Shown here in pieces: positions 58,481 through 64,000 of a stretch of DNA of 64,000 nt. Origin of the DNA: Hemileia vastatrix (lineage: Eukaryota; Basidiomycota; Pucciniomycetes; Pucciniales; Zaghouaniaceae). The stretch spans positions 5,303,501-5,367,500 of the forward strand of contig JASXTE010000011.1 of NCBI GenBank assembly GCA_030280995.1, written 5' to 3'. The stretch's first letter is position 1; the number at the start of each line of letters is the position of its first letter. The notes under the pieces are model-generated. The model did not search any database, had not been told where the DNA came from, and was given only the letters and a program-made list of their open reading frames with translations. The position numbers and the translations under genes were made by a program.

Positions 58481-59395
58481 AGGTAGTGGTTCTCTAACAG
58501 GTGACTAATGTAATAAAATCAAACTCTGCATCAGATTCTGGATCAGACTAAAAAAAAATATCAAGGGCTAGAGCATCAGTGGTTGTTTGAAGCTGTAGAC
58601 AAAGTGAAGAAGTCATCTTGGTGTTCAAGGAAGAAAATTAGAGCAAGAGTAATCAAAAGTGGTAGGAAGCAAGGGTTGGAGGATGGTGTTAGGGGGCTTA
58701 AGACTTTATGCACAGTGTACTGTGTGTGTATAAATAATCCCCTAAGAATTAGGTGAAAAAAATTTAAGGTATAGGCATGTGTGTACCAAATGCTGACTAA
58801 TAATGTTAAGGGGAAGATGTGATTGAGGGGCTTGGATGTACCCAACAAATGGCATGTGTAGGGAAAAGCACACTGTTGAAGTATACCAGTTAATGGGGTA
58901 TGTAATTTGAATTAAAATGACTTACTTGGTATCATTTTTGAGGCTATCTTGATTGGCATATATGGTAATGTTTGAAACCCCCTAATATATATATTAAAAT
59001 AATAAAAAACCTAATAGCAGCATTTTTTCAATCTTTTCCTGAAAATTTCTCTAATCCATACAGAAAGCATAATGTGATGGCTTTTAGATCAAATGAGCTA
59101 TCCATACTTAAATTATTTCCACATCTTTATCAAATAAATTTCTAGAATCATGTTTTCACTATTTAAGATAGTTAAAATGATGATTTTGAATCTAATTATT
59201 TATTAATAATTTTATATTAAGTCAATTTTACCAAGTCATGGATATTCCAATAAAAAATGATTATTTTGTAATGATTGAGAAATTTTTTTCAAATCATGTG
59301 CAAAAAATGTATTAATAATATCTTTGTAGGCCAATAAAAATATTTATAGTCTAATTAAATATTCATATTTTTTGAAGTAGAATTGAACAAGTTAT

Positions 59396-59607
59396 CACTG
59401 CAAAAAATCAAGTGGCACCTGCTAGTAGATGCCTATCCTTATATTCAGTTTTGATTTAAGAGTAAATTTTATTTGATGTTGCATGAGCTAGTGTGCTTGT
59501 TGTTCAGTCCACATTCTTTCCAGAATATTGAAAGATGAGCTGAAATTTAGTTAAGTCAAAGATAGGGATTGGTACCTGCTATCAGGTGCCCATGTTTTTT
59601 TCTGGTG
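59396..59607 (+). mobile_element. CACTA-like MITE family 1, copy 3
   Basis: 212 bp from CACTGCAAAAAATCAAGTGG to TTTTTCTGGTG, flanked by TAT on both sides (59393-59395, 59608-59610). The mirror copy in the right arm is 61965-62174, so this copy was present when the arms were duplicated. Confidence 0.78.
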
Positions 59608-60490
59608 TATATGTATGTTAATCCAAAATGTGATTATTTTCTCAAATTTTCCTTAACTCTATCAACTTTTGTGCAAAAACTTTCTTTTAAATATATTTTG
59701 ATGTGAATAAGATTATTTCAAATATAATGAGATATTAAGATTGAGTTTTGAAGTTAAATTGGCCAAGCTATTTCTAATTTAATCCAAAATGTCAGTTTTT
59801 TTCAAATAATTTCCATATCTACATCAAATCTTGTGTAAAAATTGTCTTTAAAATATCTTACAAGTATATTATGATTTTTAAAAATTTAATTAACTATTCA
59901 TATTGAGTTATAAAGTAAAATTATTCAACAAAATGTAAATAATTTGACCTAGCTATAGCTATTTAAATCCAAAATTATGTTTCTCACTAATTGTTGAAAT
60001 ATATATATATATAATATTTTGTTGCAATTTTCCTTGAAATATATAGTAAGTTTATTTTTGTGATTTAAAATCTGGTTATGTTCTTTGAATAAATATCTGT
60101 GTAAAATTGACCTACCTATGGCTATTTCATAGAAAAAGTTTAATTTTCTCTAACAATTGACATAGCATCATCACATATTTTTTGAGTTTATCTTTGAACT
60201 ACAATTTGAGATTTAATGTAGTTATTTCATTCTAAAGAGCTATTAGTCTTCATAATAAGAGTAAAATAAATCATTATCAAGCTATTTCATTCATATATTT
60301 GATTGTTTCACTAGTATTCTCCACATCACTAGCACATCATTTCCAGAAATCCTATAATTCTCTTTGCACTTTCAAGGAATACTAACACAATGAATACAGA
60401 CATAAATAGATATTCATTCTCTATAAATACTTTTTGAACATGAATTAATTATTTTAATTGAACAGGTGTATTTCACTAATAGTTGTAATA

Positions 60491-60544
60491 TTTATATAAA
60501 GTAAACCCTAGTGGAGCTCTGCTGAGGTGACAGAGGGGCTTCAT
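60491..60544. other. Centre of the large inverted repeat
   Basis: About 55 bp of non-palindromic sequence (GTAAACCCTAGTGGAGCTC onward), richer in G and C than either arm. Confidence 0.6.
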
Positions 60545-61105
60545 AACTCAAGTAAAATTTTTACAACTATTGAAAAAAAAATATTTTAAATTGAAATATA
60601 TAGAGCTCTATATATCAGAGATAATAACATCCTAGAATTACAATATCAAACTTTCTGGCTTTGTCAATGCAAAGAGAATTCCAGGGAAATGATGTGTTAG
60701 TGATGTGGAAAATACTGGTTAAAAAATATTTGATGAAATAGCTTGAAAGTGATGTATTTTAATCTTATTATGAAGCTTAATAGCTCTTTAGCATGAAATA
60801 AATACCTTTAATATCCTATTATAGTGCAAAAAAATTGCAGCAAAATATGTGGTGATGCTATGACAATTGTTAGAGAAAATCCAGCTTTTTAAACAAAATA
60901 GCCATAGGTAGGTTACTTTTACACAGATATTTAAATAAAGAAGCTACCTATATTTGAAATCACAAAAATAAACTTACTATATATTTCAAGGAGAATTGCA
61001 ACAAAATATTTGGTATATATATATCAATTATTAGTGAGAAGCATAATTTTTGATTCAAATATCTATAGATAGCTTGAATTTATTTTATTTTAAATATTAA
61101 TATAT

Positions 61106-61366
61106 CACTACGCAATATAGGGGATGGACTTGCTAGCAAGTCCCCAACCTGAACTCAGATGGAACTCAGATGGAACTCAGACTGAACTCATATTAAACCC
61201 ATACTGAACTCTACTTGAACACCCACCTAAAACTGTTCTGCTGAGTGGTGTTCATTCCTGATTGTATGGTTCCTTTGTCAATGGCTCAATGTGTGTTCAA
61301 TCTGTAGTGAGTTTGGGTCCAAGGTTGCGGACTCGCTAGCAAGTCCGCCCCCCAAATTGTGTGGTG
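61106..61366. mobile_element. CACTA-like MITE family 2
   Basis: 261 bp, CACTACGCAATATAGGGG to the inverse of CACCACACAATTTGGGGG, flanked by TAT on both sides (61103-61105, 61367-61369). Just inside both ends are GGACTTGCTAGCAAGTCC and GGACTCGCTAGCAAGTCC. The interior has GAACTCAGATG repeats. Only one copy is in the window. Confidence 0.75.
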
Positions 61367-61964
61367 TATAAATTAACCTTTAGTAATCATACTAAGCATT
61401 CCATATATTTCATTTAAATATTAAGAAAAGTATTTGATAGAGATATGGAAATTATTATCAAAAAAGCACATTTTGTATTGAAGGTCTATCATACTTCAAA
61501 TGTCAATCTAGATAGCTCATTAGAGTTGTAGTCATTATATAAGCCTCAAAAAATATTAAGAAAAACATTTTTTGCACATTTTTTGACAGAGAAATGGCAA
61601 TCATTTGAAAAAAATTTGATTTTTAATTTAAGTACCTGTATATTTACCAATTTTAATTAGAGGCTCAATATTAATAGTTCATTAAATTTGGAATAATCAT
61701 AATATACTTTTAAGATATTTTAAAGACAATTTTACACAAGATTTAATGTAGATATGGTAATTATTTGAAAAAAACCCACATTCTGGATTAAATTAGAAAT
61801 AGCTTGGCCAATTTAACTTCAAAACTCAATCTTAATATCTCATTATATTTGAAATAATCATATTCACATTAACATATATTTAAAAGAAAATTTTTGCACA
61901 AAATTTGACAGAGTTATGGAAAATCTGAGAAACAAATCACAATTAGAATTAACATACATAAATA

Positions 61965-62174
61965 CCAGAAAAAAACATGGGCACCTGATAGCAGGTGCCA
62001 ATACCTAGTGTTGAATTAACTCAATTTCAGCTCAGCTTTAAATCTTCTGGAAAGACTGTGGACTGAACAAGAAGCACACTATCTCATGCAACATAAAATC
62101 AAATTTACTCTTAAATCAAAATTGAATATAAGGATAGGCACCTGCTAGCAGGTGACACTTGATTTTTTGCAGTG
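61965..62174 (-). mobile_element. CACTA-like MITE family 1, copy 4
   Basis: Mirror of 59396-59607, with GGCACCTGATAGCAGGTGCC and GGCACCTGCTAGCAGGTGAC, flanked by ATA on both sides. Confidence 0.78.
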
Positions 62175-63814
62175 ATAGCTTGGTCAATTCTACTTCAAAA
62201 AAATCTGAATATTTTATTTGACTATAAATATTCTTATTGACCTACAAAGATGCTATTAATACAGTTTTTGCTCATTATTTGACAAATATTTCTAAATCGT
62301 TACAAAATAATAATTTATATTGGAATATCCATGACTTGGTAAAATTGACTTAATATACAATTATTAATAAATAATTAGATTCAAAATCATCATTTTAACT
62401 ATCTTAAATATTGAAAACATGATTCTAGAAATTTATTTGATAATGATGTGGGAATAATTTAAGTATGGATAGCTCATTTGATCCAAAAACCATTAGATTA
62501 AGATTTTTGCATGGTTTAGAAAGACTTTCAGGAAAGTATTGAAAAATTAGAGCTATTAGGCTTTTTTTTATTTTAATATATATAATAATAGTGCATTAAT
62601 TATTTTAAATTCTGGTTTTATCAAAGGTTTGAGAATCTGGTATGTTTTTATGGTCATGGTTTCAAGCACTTAATCAAGCAATATTTTTCATATTGATTCA
62701 ATTTTCTGAGATTTATGATGAGTTGCCGCTATGCATTGGTAGACTGGTATTGATATAGACAGCCCTTTTATTATCTGATACGGCTCTCTGAAATGCATTG
62801 GTAGGCTTGTGTTGATCTAGATAGTCTTTGTATTGTCTTAAATGAATTTCTAACAAGTTTTTGGTTGGTTTTTGATTGATCTATTTGTTCCTTGTGATTC
62901 CCTTTATGACTTGAAACATAAATTAATCATCCAGTTTGAATCTATCTTGCCTTTGTATTCACTTATACATAATATAGATCACTAATACATATTTTCAGGC
63001 TATTTTTACTCTTACAGGAACTTATAATGTTTATTTTTCAACACATTTTAAGAATAGAAATCATCCATTGGTAATTTTTTTCATTGTTCATATTTTTATC
63101 ATTCACAGGTGGTTGTAGAATTGAATTTATTAGCTATCCATAGTACTTCTTAGTGGTTTTTATTTCTTGTAACAAAAAGACAGAATATGAAGAATCAAGG
63201 AGAGGGAGTGTAAAATAGATGGAAGGGGTAAGTGGGTGAAAGAAATTTATTCAGAACTTCATAAAAAAAAGGGTAATATGAAGCAAGGATAGGGGGTAAA
63301 GGTCAACATTAGAGGGATATGAAAGGAAGAAGAAAGCTAGAGACTCAAGCATAAGAGGGAGGGATGAAAAATATAAGATCAAAGGCTAACTATTACTAAA
63401 TAGGGAGCTAAAGATGGGGTGAGAGGCTTTTAGAAATGGTCACTAAAGCAAGTGCAAAATATAAAATGAAGAGCCTGTGAAAGGTCACTCCTAGCATCAT
63501 CCCCTGGGCTCTATTGGGGTCACCACCTGAATCATACCCATATGTGTACCCTGAATCCTAAGACTAAACCAGTTGTCTGGTTCAAAATATTTCCCCCTGT
63601 TAATAGTATTTTTGATATTTGAGTCAACTAGTTTTCTTAAAAAACTAATAAAATTATATTTAATCATTTTAAGGCTTTTCAATGGAATAAATATAATAAA
63701 AAATAACAGGTTTTCATATAAATAAATTAATAATTTACATTTTTTAAATTGATTACTACTTTAATTTAAACTATTTTGTTACTCAAAAATTATTACAACA
63801 CCTATAAATTCTTA

Positions 63815-63958
63815 TGTACTTAACATGCATGACAAAAATAATTCTCATTAAAAAGGTGTTTTGGGGTACAATTTGGCATATTTTATAGAATAATCATTGT
63901 TTATTTGGTTGAAAATAGAGCAATTTTGAAATGGAATATTTTTAATGTTGATACCCTC
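63815..63958. mobile_element. Harbinger-type MITE, right part
   Basis: TCATTAAAAAGGTGTTTTGG and a ...GTTGATACCCTC end, followed by TA, match the right three quarters of 53678-53875 in the same orientation. The left end is not recognisable. It is not part of the inverted repeat, as its orientation is direct. Confidence 0.55.
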
Positions 63959-64000
63959 TATGAGGGGTTTTAGCTTAGTAAATTCATTAAAAAATAACAA

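Larger units (their letters stand above)
55222..58982. mobile_element. DNA transposon B (Harbinger-like)
   Basis: 3.76 kb with ~28-bp inverted ends: GGAGGTGTCAAACATTACC at left and GGTAATGTTTGAAACCCCC at right, flanked by TA. The empty site is seen in the right arm near 62590. It carries a decayed Harbinger-type transposase (minus) and the C-terminal half of a TET-like gene (plus), facing each other. Interior relatives are in transposon A in inverse orientation. Confidence 0.8.
53950..60490. repeat. Left arm of large inverted repeat
   Basis: Reverse-complement match to 60545-63690. Examples: 54310-54640 with 62960-63260; 54870-55215 with 62590-62950; 58985-59395 with 62180-62590. The arm is interrupted by transposon B and a MITE at 54646. 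The inner part (58985-60490) consists of degenerate ~175-bp units. The outermost 300 bp are weakly conserved, so the outer limit is approximate. Confidence 0.85.
60545..63690. repeat. Right arm of large inverted repeat
   Basis: Reverse complement of 53950-60490 without its insertions. The inner 2 kb show ~175-bp degenerate tandem units with the pattern GACAGAGATATGGAAATTAT, A-run, CACATT, GATAGCT, TCAATNTTAATA. About 300 bp (61378-61680) have no counterpart on the left, probably a deletion there. Confidence 0.83.

Overview
The window looks like an AT-rich, transposon-dominated stretch of a basidiomycete genome. A rust fungus (Pucciniales) is my best guess. Evidence: short GT-AG introns of about 90-125 bp in the only host-like gene; chromodomain Ty3/Gypsy elements; a second Gypsy lineage of basidiomycete type (FIDD followed by GGIKGP); and remnants of DNA transposons carrying rust-like Myb, Harbinger-type transposase and TET-like dioxygenase genes. 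The organism is an inference; no rRNA or single-copy marker is present.

Layout. (1) 1-2437: one host-like six-exon gene for a secreted hydrolase-like protein with a 24-residue tandem repeat, cut by the left edge. (2) 2438-4781: non-coding, with a 198-bp Harbinger-type MITE and a ~700-bp Tc1/mariner-type fold-back MITE. (3) 4787-25501: chromovirus-like element I (minus strand, 1620-aa gag-pol, 822-bp LTRs, GTCTC target duplication). It is split by element II (12588-24528, plus strand, ~1.1-kb LTRs, CCGT duplication), a different Gypsy lineage with gag-protease and pol joined by a probable -1 frameshift. (4) 27424-45937: degenerate element IV (minus strand, TGTAC duplication). One of its LTRs is split by degenerate element III (28324-38017, plus strand, CTTAT duplication). 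Elements I, III and IV belong to one family. (5) 46476-51012: a CACTA-like MITE, then DNA transposon A (46885-51010) with a decayed Myb-like gene and a TET/JBP-like dioxygenase relic. (6) 51845-53337: a solo LTR of the element III family with a CCTTG duplication. (7) 53.9-63.7 kb: a large inverted repeat centred near 60.51 kb. Its left arm is interrupted by DNA transposon B (55222-58982), which holds a decayed Harbinger-type transposase and the C-terminal half of a TET-like gene. Both arms carry MITEs.

Most notable observations. Element II carries more than 20 copies of a short hairpin with covarying 4-bp stems, each followed by TAAACTGG-like sequence. They sit in its 5' leader, in two linkers of the pol reading frame and in its long 3' UTR. 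Elements I, III and IV share a +1-frame ORF embedded in the start of gag, with a conserved KWxWDW motif. The two DNA transposons share a TET/JBP-like dioxygenase relic. Two MITE families have palindromes with a TGCTAGCA-type core just inside both ends. Element I's leader carries its own array of about ten short hairpins.

Limits: all homology calls come from reading motifs and comparing copies inside this window. No database search was possible.
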